Shown: positions 8,617-17,854, numbered from the stretch's first letter. The stretch is DNA of 64,000 nt from DYJK01 sp040755055 (GCA_040755055.1 JBFMBS010000007.1:99629-163628); one strand, 5' to 3'. Notes: a model not told the origin generated them from the letters alone. Numbers and translations: made by a program.

Positions 8617-10719
8617 ATGTCAGGTAAAAGAGTAGACATAAATAAAGTAAGAAATATCGGTATTATGGCTCACATAGATGCCGGTAAAACAACAACGACT
8701 GAAAGAATTTTATTCTATACTGGTAAAGTACATAGAATTGGTGAAGTTCATGATGGCGCTGCTACTATGGATTGGATGGAACAAGAAAAAGAGCGCGGCA
8801 TAACAATTACCAGTGCAGCAACAACTACATCATGGATGGATCATCAGATTAATATTATTGATACTCCCGGTCACGTTGATTTTACTGTTGAAGTTGAAAG
8901 ATCGTTAAGAGTTTTAGATGGTGCTATTGCTCTATTTTGTGCTGTTGGCGGTGTTGAACCACAATCAGAAACTGTTTGGAGACAAGCAGATAAATACGGT
9001 GTACCTAGAATTGCATTCGTGAATAAGATGGATAGAATTGGTGCTGATTTTTATCATGCTGTGCAAATGATGAAAGAAAAACTTGGCGCTAACGCTGTGC
9101 CAATTACTTTGCCGGTTGGTGATGGAGATCTGTTCAGCGGTATTATTGACTTGATGACAATGAAAGCTCGTATGTTTCATGAAGATACGTTAGGTACAAC
9201 ATTCGAAGACGTGGATATTCCCACCGACCTAAAACCAATTGCTCAGAAGTATCGTACTCAAATGTTGGAAGCAGTTTCTGATGTTGATGATACTTTATTG
9301 GAAAAATATTTAGAAGGTAAGGAAATATCTGCCGAAGAAATTAAAAATGTTCTTAGAACAGCAACCATTCAATTGAAGATAATACCGGTTTTATGCGGAT
9401 CTTCATTTAAGAATAAAGGCGTGCAGATGCTGCTTGATGCAGTTGTTAACTTTTTACCTTCGCCGACTGACATGGGTAATCTTACAGCTCATCATGTTCA
9501 TAAGAATGATCATATTGAAAGAAAGATGGATCCTAAGGAAAAGTTTGCTGCTTTAGCTTTTAAGATTATGACCGATCCATATGTTGGTAAACTTACATTT
9601 ATAAGAGTATATAGCGGAACGTTGAACGCCGGCTCCTATATATATAATTCAGTATCCGAAAAGAAGGAACGAGTTGGTAGAGTTCTCCAGATGCATGCTA
9701 ACCATCGGGAAGATATGGATGAAATTCGTACCGGTGATATTGCAGCAATTGTTGGTTTGAAATATACAAGGACTGGTGATACACTTTGTACCGAAGACGA
9801 TGCAATAATCTTAGAAAGAATGGCTTTCCCAGAACCGGTTATACAAATTGCTATTGAACCGAAAACGAAGGCGGACCAAGATAAATTATCGGAAGCACTT
9901 GCTAAACTGAGCGATGAAGATCCTACATTTAAAGTTAAAGTCGATGATGAGACGGGGCAGACATTAATCAGTGGTATGGGTGAACTCCATCTCGAAATCC
10001 TTGTTGATAGAATGAAACGTGAGTTTAAAGTTGAAGCTAATGTTGGTAAGCCGCAAGTTGCTTATAGAGAAACTATTACAAAAACTGTTCAAGCTGAAGG
10101 TAGATTTGTTAAACAGTCAGGCGGTCGCGGAAAATACGGACATGTTTGGATAGAGTTTTCACCAAATGAAGCCGGTAAAGGTTTTGAATTTGAAAACGCT
10201 ATTGTTGGCGGCGTAGTACCAAAAGAATATATCAATCCGGTTGTCCATGGATTGCAAGATGCGTTAAGGAATGGCGTCTTAGCCGGTTTCCCGGTTGTTG
10301 ATGTTAAAGCAAAATTATATGATGGTTCATATCACGATGTTGATTCCGATGAAATTTCATTTAAGGTCGCTGCATCCTTAGCTTTCAAGAATGGTGCATT
10401 AAAAGCCGGCCCGGTTCTGTTAGAACCTATGATGAGTGTTGAAGTAATAACACCTGAAGAATATTTGGGTGATGTAATGGGCGATCTAAATTCAAGAAGA
10501 GGAAAGATTGAAGGATTCACATCAAGGAAAGATGCTCAAGTAATTAAGGCGATGGTTCCTCTTTCGACTATGTTTGGATATGCAACAACTTTAAGATCAA
10601 TGACCCAAGGTCGTGCGATTTATACTATGCAGTTTTCGCATTACTCCGAAGTGCCGAAATCAGTTGCAGAAGAAATTACTGAAAAGTCTCAATCAAAAAA
10701 ATCAGTTGAATCAGTTTAG
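8617..10719 (+). CDS. fusA: Elongation factor G
   Basis: Translocation GTPase EF-G, 700 residues. The P-loop AHIDAGKTT is near residue 20, the switch region carries RGITI, the G3 motif is DTPGHVDF and the G4 motif is NKMD. The C-terminal part has the domain IV motif SGGRGKYGHV and the domain V motif. The start at 8617 follows AAAGGGG at 8598-8604. A single copy is seen; it is placed between rpsG and tuf. Confidence 0.98.
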   Translation: MSGKRVDINKVRNIGIMAHIDAGKTTTTERILFYTGKVHRIGEVHDGAATMDWMEQEKERGITITSAATTTSWMDHQINIIDTPGHVDFTVEVERSLRVLDGAIALFCAVGGVEPQSETVWRQADKYGVPRIAFVNKMDRIGADFYHAVQMMKEKLGANAVPITLPVGDGDLFSGIIDLMTMKARMFHEDTLGTTFEDVDIPTDLKPIAQKYRTQMLEAVSDVDDTLLEKYLEGKEISAEEIKNVLRTATIQLKIIPVLCGSSFKNKGVQMLLDAVVNFLPSPTDMGNLTAHHVHKNDHIERKMDPKEKFAALAFKIMTDPYVGKLTFIRVYSGTLNAGSYIYNSVSEKKERVGRVLQMHANHREDMDEIRTGDIAAIVGLKYTRTGDTLCTEDDAIILERMAFPEPVIQIAIEPKTKADQDKLSEALAKLSDEDPTFKVKVDDETGQTLISGMGELHLEILVDRMKREFKVEANVGKPQVAYRETITKTVQAEGRFVKQSGGRGKYGHVWIEFSPNEAGKGFEFENAIVGGVVPKEYINPVVHGLQDALRNGVLAGFPVVDVKAKLYDGSYHDVDSDEISFKVAASLAFKNGALKAGPVLLEPMMSVEVITPEEYLGDVMGDLNSRRGKIEGFTSRKDAQVIKAMVPLSTMFGYATTLRSMTQGRAIYTMQFSHYSEVPKSVAEEITEKSQSKKSVESV

Positions 10720-10767
10720 TTAACAATAAATAAATAAGAAAAATAAAATAACAAGGAGAGTAACTCG

Positions 10768-11973
10768 ATGGCAAAAGAAAAATTTGATCGTAGTAAGCCT
10801 CACGTTAATATTGGTACTATTGGACACGTAGACCATGGGAAAACTACTCTTACAGCTGCCATCACCATGGCATTAGCACAAAAGGGTTTATCAGCTGTTA
10901 GAACATTTGATAGTATCGATAATGCGCCGGAAGAAAGAGAAAGAGGTATTACTATTGCAACCGCACACGTTGAATATTCAACAGCAAACAGACATTATGC
11001 TCACGTTGATTGCCCTGGCCACGCTGATTATGTGAAAAACATGATCACCGGTGCTGCGCAAATGGACGGTGCTATTCTTGTTGTTGCTGCTACTGATGGT
11101 CCTATGCCTCAAACAAGGGAACACATTCTTTTAGCTCGTCAGGTAGGTGTGCCTAGAATTGTTGTGTTCTTAAATAAAGTTGATATGATGGATGACCCGG
11201 AATTAATCGACTTAGTTGAAATGGAATTAAGAGAACTATTAACTAAATATGAATTCCCAGGAAATGAAATTCCAATTATCAGAGGTTCAGCATTGCATGC
11301 GTTAGAAGCTGGTGCTTCCGGTGCTGCTCCAACCGACGAAAGATATAATTGCATCTGGCAATTGATGGACTCGGTTGATTCATATGTCCCGGTTCCAGAA
11401 AGAAGCGTTGATAAACCGTTCTTAATGCCGGTTGAAGACGTATTCTCGATTACCGGTCGTGGTACTGTTGCTACCGGTAGAGTTGAAAGAGGTACATGTA
11501 AATTAAACGAAGAAGTTGAATTAGTCGGACTTGGTGCTCATAAGAAAACAGTTATTACCGGTATTGAAATGTTCCGTAAAGAACTTGATTCAGCAATTGC
11601 TGGCGACAACGCCGGATTGTTGTTAAGAGGTGTTGATAAAACTGAAATCGAAAGAGGAATGGTTCTTGCCAAAACCGGTTCGATTACTCCTCATAAAATA
11701 TTTGAAGGTAAAGTTTATATCCTTTCAAAAGAAGAAGGTGGACGTCATACACCGTTCTTCAACGGATATAGACCGCAATTTTATTTTAGAACAACAGACG
11801 TTACCGGTGTTGCTTCACTACCGGAAGGAACCGAAATGGTTATGCCAGGTGATAGTGTTCAGTTAAAGATTGATTTAATTTCTGAAATTGCTATGGAAGA
11901 AGGATTGAAATTCGCTATTCGCGAAGGCGGCAGAACAGTAGGTGCTGGTTTCGTTACAAAGATTATTGAGTAA
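10768..11973 (+). CDS. tuf: Elongation factor Tu
   Basis: EF-Tu, the GTPase that delivers aminoacyl-tRNA to the ribosome; 401 residues, a few more than the usual 394-397. The P-loop GHVDHGKTT is at about residues 19-27, followed by RGITIA, DCPGHADY (G3) and NKVD (G4). The ATG start follows AAGGAGAG at 10753-10760. The gene is separated from rpsJ by a hairpin, which may let EF-Tu be made in excess over the ribosomal proteins downstream. Confidence 0.98.
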   Translation: MAKEKFDRSKPHVNIGTIGHVDHGKTTLTAAITMALAQKGLSAVRTFDSIDNAPEERERGITIATAHVEYSTANRHYAHVDCPGHADYVKNMITGAAQMDGAILVVAATDGPMPQTREHILLARQVGVPRIVVFLNKVDMMDDPELIDLVEMELRELLTKYEFPGNEIPIIRGSALHALEAGASGAAPTDERYNCIWQLMDSVDSYVPVPERSVDKPFLMPVEDVFSITGRGTVATGRVERGTCKLNEEVELVGLGAHKKTVITGIEMFRKELDSAIAGDNAGLLLRGVDKTEIERGMVLAKTGSITPHKIFEGKVYILSKEEGGRHTPFFNGYRPQFYFRTTDVTGVASLPEGTEMVMPGDSVQLKIDLISEIAMEEGLKFAIREGGRTVGAGFVTKIIE

Positions 11974-11984
11974 TAAAATTAATT

Positions 11985-12013
11985 GAAGGGAATCCAAGTT
12001 AGGGTTCCCTTCT
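11985..12013 (+). terminator. Hairpin between tuf and rpsJ, weak terminator or attenuator
   Basis: An 11-base-pair stem (left arm 11985-11995, right arm 12002-12012, one G-T pair) closes a six-base loop. The T-tract after it is short (CTTTAT), so full termination is doubtful. It is the only stable hairpin of this size between rpsL and rplQ and marks the boundary of the str and S10 groups. Confidence 0.6.
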
Positions 12014-12041
12014 TTATGTCTGAACAAGGAGATTATTAAAA

Positions 12042-12350
12042 GTGCCCGGTCAAAAAATTAGAATCAAGCTGAAATCATACGATCATATTCTGATTGATAA
12101 ATCAACAGAAAAGATTATTAAAACAGTTAAAAGTACTGGTGCTGTAGTTTCAGGTCCAATACCGTTACCAACAAAGAAAACTGTTTTTACGGTATTGAGA
12201 TCACCGCACGTAGATAAAAAATCGAGAGAACAATTTGAGATTAGGGCTCATAAAAGAATAATCGATATTCATAATTCTAACAACAAAACTGTTGACGCGC
12301 TGAGCAAGTTGGAAATTCCAGCCGGCGTTGATATTGAGATTAAGTTATAG
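12042..12350 (+). CDS. rpsJ: 30S ribosomal protein S10
   Basis: Ribosomal protein S10 (NusE), part of the 30S head and partner of NusB in antitermination. It has 102 residues starting with PGQKIRIKLKSYDH, and the conserved PLPTKK and SPHVDKKSREQFE motifs. The GTG start at 12042 is chosen because AAGGAGA lies about ten bases before it and the family begins exactly here. First gene of the S10 group. Confidence 0.97.
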   Translation: MPGQKIRIKLKSYDHILIDKSTEKIIKTVKSTGAVVSGPIPLPTKKTVFTVLRSPHVDKKSREQFEIRAHKRIIDIHNSNNKTVDALSKLEIPAGVDIEIKL

Positions 12351-12360
12351 GAAAAAAGAA

Positions 12361-12981
12361 ATGCCTGGTCTGTTAGCTAAAAAATTAGGAATGACTAATA
12401 TATATTCGGAAGACGGTCAAATTATTCCAGTTACCGTTCTCGAAGCCGGTCCTTGCAAAGTTTATACTGTTAAAACGAAAGACAAAGACGGTTACGAATC
12501 TATCCAGATAGGATTCGGCGAGAAAAAAGAGAAAAAGGTTAACAAAGCCCAATTAGAAACTTATAAAAAAGCCGGTCTTAGTTCACCATTAACGCTGAGA
12601 GAATTCAGAAATTTTGAATTGAACCAATTTAAAGCCGGTGATGAAGTTAAAGTTGATATTTTTCAGGTTGGCGATAAAGTAAAAGTCTCCGGTAAAAGTA
12701 AAGGTAAAGGTTTTCAGGGTGTAATTAAGAGACATGGTTTTGGCGGAGTTGGCGGTACTACTCACGGTCAAAGTGATAGAGTTAGAGCACCCGGTTCTAT
12801 AGGTGCAAGCTCTTATCCTTCGAGAGTTTTCAAGGGACAAAGAATGGCCGGGAGAAAAGGTTATGAAAGTGTTACCGTTCGAAATCTTAAGGTAGTTAAA
12901 ATTATTGCGGATAAGAACATTATTATGGTAAAAGGAGCTGTACCCGGTTCAATTAATTCAATTGTTGCTATTAATAAATAA
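12361..12981 (+). CDS. rplC: 50S ribosomal protein L3
   Basis: Ribosomal protein L3, an early 23S rRNA binder near the peptidyl transferase centre. The ATG at 12361 gives 206 residues beginning PGLLAKKLGMT, the family start; an ATA/ATG-like upstream extension into rpsJ is rejected. The central loop with GVIKRHGFGG and THGQSDRVRAPGSIG holds the glutamine that is methylated in other bacteria. Ten bases after rpsJ. Confidence 0.97.
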   Translation: MPGLLAKKLGMTNIYSEDGQIIPVTVLEAGPCKVYTVKTKDKDGYESIQIGFGEKKEKKVNKAQLETYKKAGLSSPLTLREFRNFELNQFKAGDEVKVDIFQVGDKVKVSGKSKGKGFQGVIKRHGFGGVGGTTHGQSDRVRAPGSIGASSYPSRVFKGQRMAGRKGYESVTVRNLKVVKIIADKNIIMVKGAVPGSINSIVAINK

Positions 12982-12992
12982 TATTATAAAAA

Positions 12993-13619
12993 ATGAAATT
13001 AGAAGTTTATAAAACTGATGGTTCAAAATCTGGCGAACAAGTAGAGCTTTCAAAAGATATTTTTGAAATCGAACCGAATGATCACGTACTTTATCTTGCG
13101 GTTAAAGCTTATTTGGCAAACCAAAGACAAGGTACACATAAAGCGAAAGAGAGAAATGAAGTAAGAGGCGGCGGTAAGAAACCGTGGCGGCAAAAAGGCC
13201 GTGGCGGTGCCCGTGCCGGTTCTTCCAGGTCTCCGCTTTGGGTTGGCGGCGGTACTATCTTTGGTCCTAAACCAAGAGATTACAGACAGAAACTGAACAA
13301 AAAAGTTGTTACCCTTGCCAGGAAATCGGCTCTATCTTATAAAGCTAAAGCTAACCAGATTGTTGTTATTGAAGATTTCAATTTTGAAGCTCCAAAGACA
13401 AAAGATTTTGTTAAGATTCTTTCTTCGCTTCAAATTAAAGGTAAGAAAACCCTCCTTCTTACCAACGGTACTTTAGAAAATGTTTATAAGTCTGGTAGAA
13501 ACATTGAAAGAGTAAATATCTTGGAAGCTAACAAAGCTTCTGCTTATGATATTTTGAATAATCAAGTGCTTCTTTTACAAAAGAGTGCAGTAAATTTATT
13601 GGCAAGTACACTTAACTAA
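12993..13619 (+). CDS. rplD: 50S ribosomal protein L4
   Basis: Ribosomal protein L4, which lines the exit tunnel with an extended loop. It has 208 residues. The loop is visible at about residues 45-90 with the GGGKKPWRQKGRGGARAGS motif, and the globular part follows. In gamma-proteobacteria L4 also represses this operon; whether it does so here cannot be told from the sequence. Eleven bases after rplC. Confidence 0.96.
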   Translation: MKLEVYKTDGSKSGEQVELSKDIFEIEPNDHVLYLAVKAYLANQRQGTHKAKERNEVRGGGKKPWRQKGRGGARAGSSRSPLWVGGGTIFGPKPRDYRQKLNKKVVTLARKSALSYKAKANQIVVIEDFNFEAPKTKDFVKILSSLQIKGKKTLLLTNGTLENVYKSGRNIERVNILEANKASAYDILNNQVLLLQKSAVNLLASTLN

Positions 13620-13631
13620 AACGGTTTAAAG

Positions 13632-13928
13632 ATGAAAAGTATTTTAATACGACCTTTAATTACTGAAAAGATGACTAACCTTACTGAAAAGCATCCAAAC
13701 AAATTTGGATTTGTTGTAAACATAGATGCTAACAAAATTGAAATTGCAAAAGCTATCAAGGAAAAGTTTAATGTTGATGTTGTATCGGTAAATACAATTA
13801 GACATAAAGGGAAAACTAAAACTCAGTTAACAAGGAGAGGACGTTTTACCGGTAGAACTGCCAAATCTAAAAAAGCAATTGTTACTTTAAAAGAAGGTCA
13901 AACTATCGATATTTTCGGTCAAGTTTAA
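13632..13928 (+). CDS. rplW: 50S ribosomal protein L23
   Basis: Ribosomal protein L23, located at the tunnel exit where it contacts trigger factor and SRP. It has 98 residues with the family opening IRPLITEKMT and the KFGFVV strand. The ATG start is 12 bases after the rplD stop. Order rplD-rplW-rplB is standard for the S10 operon. Confidence 0.96.
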   Translation: MKSILIRPLITEKMTNLTEKHPNKFGFVVNIDANKIEIAKAIKEKFNVDVVSVNTIRHKGKTKTQLTRRGRFTGRTAKSKKAIVTLKEGQTIDIFGQV

Positions 13929-13954
13929 TAAGACCGATTGCGGAGCAAAATTAA

Positions 13955-14779
13955 ATGGCAATTAGAAAGTTAAAACCAAATACCCCCGGTACAAGATTCA
14001 TGAGTATCTCTTCGTTTGATGAGATTACAAAATCAACTCCTGAAAAATCTTTAACCGTATCCTTAAAGAAATCCGGCGGTAGAAATAATCTTGGTAGAGT
14101 TACTTCACGTCATAGAGGCGGCGGACATAAACGAAGATATAGAGTTATAGATTTTAAAAGAGACAAGCACGGTATCCCGGCAAAAGTATTTTCAATCGAG
14201 TATGATCCTAATAGAACAACTCGTATTGCATTACTTCATTACATTGATGGAGAGAAGAGATATATTCTTGCACCTGATGGTTTGAAAGTTGGTGATAAGT
14301 TAATGTCGGGTCCCGGTTCCGAAATTAAAATTGGCAACGCATTGCCTTTGAAAGAGATTCCACTCGGCAGCTTTGTTCATAACGTGGAATTGAGGCCCGG
14401 TAAAGGCGGACAGTTAGGCAGAGCAGCCGGTGCATCCATTCAATTAATGGCGCGCGAAGGCAAATATGCACAATTGAAAATGCCTTCAAGTGAAATTAGA
14501 ATGGTTAGCGTAGATTGCCTGGCAACTTATGGTGTAGCCGGCAATTTAGATCATGAGAATATTAGTCTTGGCAAAGCCGGCAGAAGCAGATGGCTTGGTA
14601 AAAGACCACATGTTCGAGGTGTTGCTATGAACCCAATCGATCACCCGATGGGTGGCGGTGAAGGTAAGACATCCGGCGGCGGTCACCCGGTTTCACCCTG
14701 GGGACAAAAAGCGAAGGGACTTAAAACAAGAAAGAGAAAAAATATTTCCAATAAATACATTGTTAAAAGAAGAAAATAG
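13955..14779 (+). CDS. rplB: 50S ribosomal protein L2
   Basis: Ribosomal protein L2, a primary 23S rRNA binding protein needed for subunit joining and peptidyl transfer. It has 274 residues, the usual length. The C-terminal GGGEGKTSGGGHPVSPWG block contains the conserved histidine region, and RHRGGGHKRRYR lies at about residue 50. Start at 13955, 26 bases after rplW. Confidence 0.98.
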   Translation: MAIRKLKPNTPGTRFMSISSFDEITKSTPEKSLTVSLKKSGGRNNLGRVTSRHRGGGHKRRYRVIDFKRDKHGIPAKVFSIEYDPNRTTRIALLHYIDGEKRYILAPDGLKVGDKLMSGPGSEIKIGNALPLKEIPLGSFVHNVELRPGKGGQLGRAAGASIQLMAREGKYAQLKMPSSEIRMVSVDCLATYGVAGNLDHENISLGKAGRSRWLGKRPHVRGVAMNPIDHPMGGGEGKTSGGGHPVSPWGQKAKGLKTRKRKNISNKYIVKRRK

Positions 14780-14791
14780 TTAGAGTAAACT

Positions 14792-15079
14792 ATGCCAAGA
14801 TCAGTCAAAAAAGGTCCATTTATAGACATTAAACTTTTGGGGAAGGTTAGAAAACTGAACGAATCCAACCAGAAAAAAATTATTAAAACCTGGTCGCGTA
14901 CAAGTACTATTTCTCCCGAGTTTGTTGGACATACAATTGCAGTACATAACGGTAATAAAATGATACCGGTTTATATTTCTGAAAATATGGTCGGTCATAA
15001 GTTGGGTGAGTTTTCACCAACGAGAATTTTCAGAGGACATCCGGGAACCAAAGCAGAAAAAGCAACTAAAGTAAAGTGA
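14792..15079 (+). CDS. rpsS: 30S ribosomal protein S19
   Basis: Ribosomal protein S19 of the 30S head, in contact with S13 and the A-site tRNA. It has 95 residues beginning PRSVKKGPFID, with the conserved TWSRTSTISPEFVGHT and GHKLGEFSPTRIFRGH blocks. It starts 12 bases after rplB. Confidence 0.97.
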   Translation: MPRSVKKGPFIDIKLLGKVRKLNESNQKKIIKTWSRTSTISPEFVGHTIAVHNGNKMIPVYISENMVGHKLGEFSPTRIFRGHPGTKAEKATKVK

Positions 15080-15113
15080 TGCCACGGGCATATAATTTTG
15101 AGGTAATCTAGAA

Positions 15114-15461
15114 ATGGAAGCAAAAGCTACTCACAGATACATAGGTTCATCACCAAGAAAAATGAGATTGGTTGTTGATTTGATAAGAGGAAAATCAGTT
15201 GATCAGGCAATCGAAATTTTGCACTTTTCTCCTAAGCATAGTGCTAAACCGGCAGAAAAAGTTTTGAGATCGGCAGTCTCTAACTTGATGAACAAAGACG
15301 ATAATACAAAACACGAAGTTTCTGATCTATTTATTAAAGAAGCTTTTGTTAACCAGGGTCCAACATTAAAAAGAATTTCTGCCGCACCAATGGGCAGAGC
15401 TTATAGAATTAGAAAAAGATCAAATCACTTAACAATTGTTGTTGCAACAAAACAAAAGTAA
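15114..15461 (+). CDS. rplV: 50S ribosomal protein L22
   Basis: Ribosomal protein L22, which reaches into the exit tunnel with a beta hairpin near the L4 loop. It has 115 residues. The opening (RYIGSSPRKMRLVVDLIRGK) and the tip of the hairpin (GRAYRIRKRSNHLTIVV) are typical. The 34-base gap before it holds a small TGCC/GGCA stem. Confidence 0.96.
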   Translation: MEAKATHRYIGSSPRKMRLVVDLIRGKSVDQAIEILHFSPKHSAKPAEKVLRSAVSNLMNKDDNTKHEVSDLFIKEAFVNQGPTLKRISAAPMGRAYRIRKRSNHLTIVVATKQK

Positions 15462-15473
15462 TCGGAGGAAGTT

Positions 15474-16115
15474 TTGGGTCAAAAGACTAATCCAATAGGT
15501 CTAAGAGTTGGTATAATAAAAGGGTGGGAATCGAACTGGTACGAGAATAAAAGCTACGCACCTAAACTCATCGAAGACAAAAAGCTTAGAATTTATATTC
15601 GTAAAAGATTACAGAATGCCGGTATCTCTTCAATTAAGATCGACAGAACTTCAAAGAATATAATTTTAACAATTCATACATCCAGACCGGGTGTTGTTAT
15701 AGGTAAAAGCGGAAAAGAAATTGCCCAGATTGAAGAAGAATTAAAAAAATTAACAGACAAAGAAGTTAAGGTTCAGATAACTGAAATTAAAAGACCCGAA
15801 TTGGATGCTTATTTAGTAGCTGAAAATATTGCAAAACAGATTGAAGGAAGAGTGTCTTTCAGACGTGCTATGAAATCTGCCATTACTTCTGCAATGAGAA
15901 TGGGTGCCGAAGGTATAAGAGTTATGTGTTCCGGCAGATTGGGCGGTGCTGAAATGGCAAGAACCGAACAATACAAAGAAGGCAGAATTCCACTACATAC
16001 AATCCGTGCCGATATTGATTATGCTCATGGAAGGGCTGAAACAATTTACGGCTCAATCGGAATTAAAGTATGGATTTGCCGCGGCGAAATTTTAGGTAAA
16101 CGATCATCAGAATAA
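15474..16115 (+). CDS. rpsC: 30S ribosomal protein S3
   Basis: Ribosomal protein S3 at the mRNA entry, with a KH domain. It has 213 residues, starting GQKTNPIGLRVG. The start codon is TTG at 15474, fixed by the GGAGGA at 15464-15469 and by the family N-terminus. The KH motif VVIGKSGKEIAQIEEEL is at about residue 75, and the C-terminal half has the conserved GAEGIRVMCSGRLGGAEMA block. Twelve bases after rplV. Confidence 0.97.
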   Translation: MGQKTNPIGLRVGIIKGWESNWYENKSYAPKLIEDKKLRIYIRKRLQNAGISSIKIDRTSKNIILTIHTSRPGVVIGKSGKEIAQIEEELKKLTDKEVKVQITEIKRPELDAYLVAENIAKQIEGRVSFRRAMKSAITSAMRMGAEGIRVMCSGRLGGAEMARTEQYKEGRIPLHTIRADIDYAHGRAETIYGSIGIKVWICRGEILGKRSSE

Positions 16116-16123
16116 AGTAGTGA

Positions 16124-16144
16124 CCAATACATTTAATGTGTTGG
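16124..16144 (+). other. Small hairpin between rpsC and rplP
   Basis: An eight-base-pair stem (CCAATACA with TGTGTTGG, one G-T pair) with a TTTAA loop lies in the 54-base gap. No T-tract follows, so it is not a terminator. It could mark an mRNA processing site. Confidence 0.35.
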
Positions 16145-16169
16145 CAGAAAAATTTTAGGAGTTTCACTC

Positions 16170-16589
16170 ATGTTAATGCCCAAAAGAGTAAAATACAGAA
16201 AAGCACATAGAGGCAGAAGGACCGGAAAAGCTACGCGAGGCCATCTTGTTAATTTTGGAGATTACGGTTTAAAAGCTATGGAACCGGCTTGGATCACAAG
16301 CAGACAAATTGAAGCGTGCCGTGTTGCATTATCACGTCATATGAAAAGGGACGGAAAAGTTTGGATCAGGATATTCCCTGATAAACCGGTTACTAAAAAA
16401 CCTCTTGAAACCAGAATGGGTAAAGGAAAAGGCGCACCGGAATTCTGGGTTGCTGTTGTATTGCCGGGAAGAATTATGTTTGAAGTAGGCGGCATTGATA
16501 AGAATACCGCTCATGAAGCATTGACTATTGCTTCGCATAAACTTCCTATTAAAACTAAAATCGTTCAAAGACCTGATCTAGAATCATAA
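16170..16589 (+). CDS. rplP: 50S ribosomal protein L16
   Basis: Ribosomal protein L16, which contacts the A-site tRNA elbow. It has 139 residues beginning MLMPKRVKYRKAHRG; the first ATG is taken because this family normally starts two residues before PKR and AGGAG lies about ten bases upstream. The conserved arginine-containing block (FPDKPVTKKPLETRMGKGKG) is at about residue 70. Confidence 0.97.
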   Translation: MLMPKRVKYRKAHRGRRTGKATRGHLVNFGDYGLKAMEPAWITSRQIEACRVALSRHMKRDGKVWIRIFPDKPVTKKPLETRMGKGKGAPEFWVAVVLPGRIMFEVGGIDKNTAHEALTIASHKLPIKTKIVQRPDLES

Positions 16590-16604
16590 GAGGGATCTGA
16601 CAAC

Positions 16605-16823
16605 ATGAAGATATATGAAATACGTGAAATGTCCACAGACGAAATAAAAAAAAGGATTATCGAGGAACAAAAAAATCTGGTGGACTTAAGATTTCAGAAA
16701 GAATTAAAGAACCTAACTAATACAGCTAAATTGCATCTTGTAAGAAAAGATATCGCAAGAATGAAAACAATATTAAAGGAACGCGAGTCACAAGAAGCAA
16801 AAAACTCAAAGGCAAATAAATAA
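16605..16823 (+). CDS. rpmC: 50S ribosomal protein L29
   Basis: Ribosomal protein L29, a small helical hairpin beside L23 at the tunnel exit. It has 72 residues with the EIREMSTDEI opening and the LRFQKELKNLTNTAKLHLVRKDIAR core. It has a short lysine-rich C-terminal tail. It lies 15 bases after rplP and 17 before rpsQ. Confidence 0.94.
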   Translation: MKIYEIREMSTDEIKKRIIEEQKNLVDLRFQKELKNLTNTAKLHLVRKDIARMKTILKERESQEAKNSKANK

Positions 16824-16840
16824 GGAGAGATTGTTTTTCC

Positions 16841-17098
16841 ATGCAGACAAGAAATAGAAGAAAAGTTAGGATCGGCACTGTTGTAAGCAACAAAATGAAA
16901 AAAAGTATTGTTATTGCAATTGAACGACGTGTAGCTCACCCGATCTACAAAAAATATTTTAAGAAAACAACCAAACTCATGGCTCATGATGAAGAGAATC
17001 AATGCGGTATTGGAGATGTTGTTAAAGTTATGGAAACACGTCCTTTGAGTAAAAGAAAAAAATGGCGTTTAGTTGAAATAATCGAAAAAGCCAAGTAA
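16841..17098 (+). CDS. rpsQ: 30S ribosomal protein S17
   Basis: Ribosomal protein S17, a primary binder of the 5' domain of 16S rRNA with an OB fold. It has 85 residues; RRKVRIGTVVSNKMKKSIVIAI-like sequence and HPIYKKY follow the family. An AAGGAGAG site lies about 13 bases before the ATG. A five-base-pair stem (TAAGC/GCTTA, 17099-17113) begins at its stop. Confidence 0.96.
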   Translation: MQTRNRRKVRIGTVVSNKMKKSIVIAIERRVAHPIYKKYFKKTTKLMAHDEENQCGIGDVVKVMETRPLSKRKKWRLVEIIEKAK

Positions 17099-17143
17099 TA
17101 AGCGTATAGCTTATCATAAAGTTTGATGAGGAGCAGATAAATC

Positions 17144-17512
17144 ATGGTACAAGAAGAAACAAATTTAGTCGTTGCAGATAATTCGGGTGCAAAAAAAGTT
17201 CGTTGCATACGTGTTCTTGGCGGAAGCAATAGAAGATATGCAAGCGTTGGTGATGTTATTGTTGTGAGTGTCAAAACTGCACTACCGGGCGGCGGCGTAA
17301 AAAAAGGTGAAGTCTCCAAAGCGGTTATTGTTCGTACAAAAAAAGAAGTACGCAGAAACGACGGCTCTTACATCCGTTTTGATGAAAATGCTGCTGTTCT
17401 TTTGAATAACCAGGACGAACCAAGAGGTACACGTATCTTTGGTCCAGTTGCAAGGGAATTGCGGGACAAAAAATTCATGAAAATTATTTCTCTGGCTCCA
17501 GAGGTTCTCTAA
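17144..17512 (+). CDS. rplN: 50S ribosomal protein L14
   Basis: Ribosomal protein L14, which forms an inter-subunit bridge and contacts L19. It has 122 residues, the standard length. Conserved ADNSGAK, RCIRVLGG and PRGTRIFGPVARELRDK are present. The ATG follows GAGGAG. First gene of the spc group in the usual order. Confidence 0.97.
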   Translation: MVQEETNLVVADNSGAKKVRCIRVLGGSNRRYASVGDVIVVSVKTALPGGGVKKGEVSKAVIVRTKKEVRRNDGSYIRFDENAAVLLNNQDEPRGTRIFGPVARELRDKKFMKIISLAPEVL

Positions 17513-17527
17513 TCAAGGGTAAGAATT

Positions 17528-17854
17528 ATGAAGATTAAAAAGAACGATACAGTAAAAGTTATAACCGGTAATTATAAAGGCAAAACCGGGAAAGTATTGA
17601 AAGTATTTCCGGCAGAGGATAGAGTAATTGTTGAAGGTGTGAATATTCGTAAACGCCATACAAAAGCTAATCAAAAAAATCCGCAAGGCGGTATTATTGA
17701 AAAAGAAGCACCGATTCATGTTTCTAATGTTATGGTTTTGGACCCAAAAACCGGTGAACCTACAAGAATCGGCAAAAAAATTATTATTGACGATAAAACC
17801 GGTAAAAAGAAAAGTGTTAGAATAAGCAAAGTCAGCGGCGAAATGCTTGCTTAA
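17528..17854 (+). CDS. rplX: 50S ribosomal protein L24
   Basis: Ribosomal protein L24, an assembly initiator for the 50S subunit with a KOW motif. It has 108 residues. The KOW segment (VKVITGNYKGKTGKVLKVF) is at about residues 8-26, followed by KRHTKANQKNPQGGIIEKEAPIH-type sequence typical of the family. It begins 15 bases after rplN. Confidence 0.96.
   Translation: MKIKKNDTVKVITGNYKGKTGKVLKVFPAEDRVIVEGVNIRKRHTKANQKNPQGGIIEKEAPIHVSNVMVLDPKTGEPTRIGKKIIIDDKTGKKKSVRISKVSGEMLA

Noticed and set aside
11630..11866. A second plus-strand frame inside tuf
   Set aside because: Overlaps the conserved tuf frame and has a composition unlike its neighbours.
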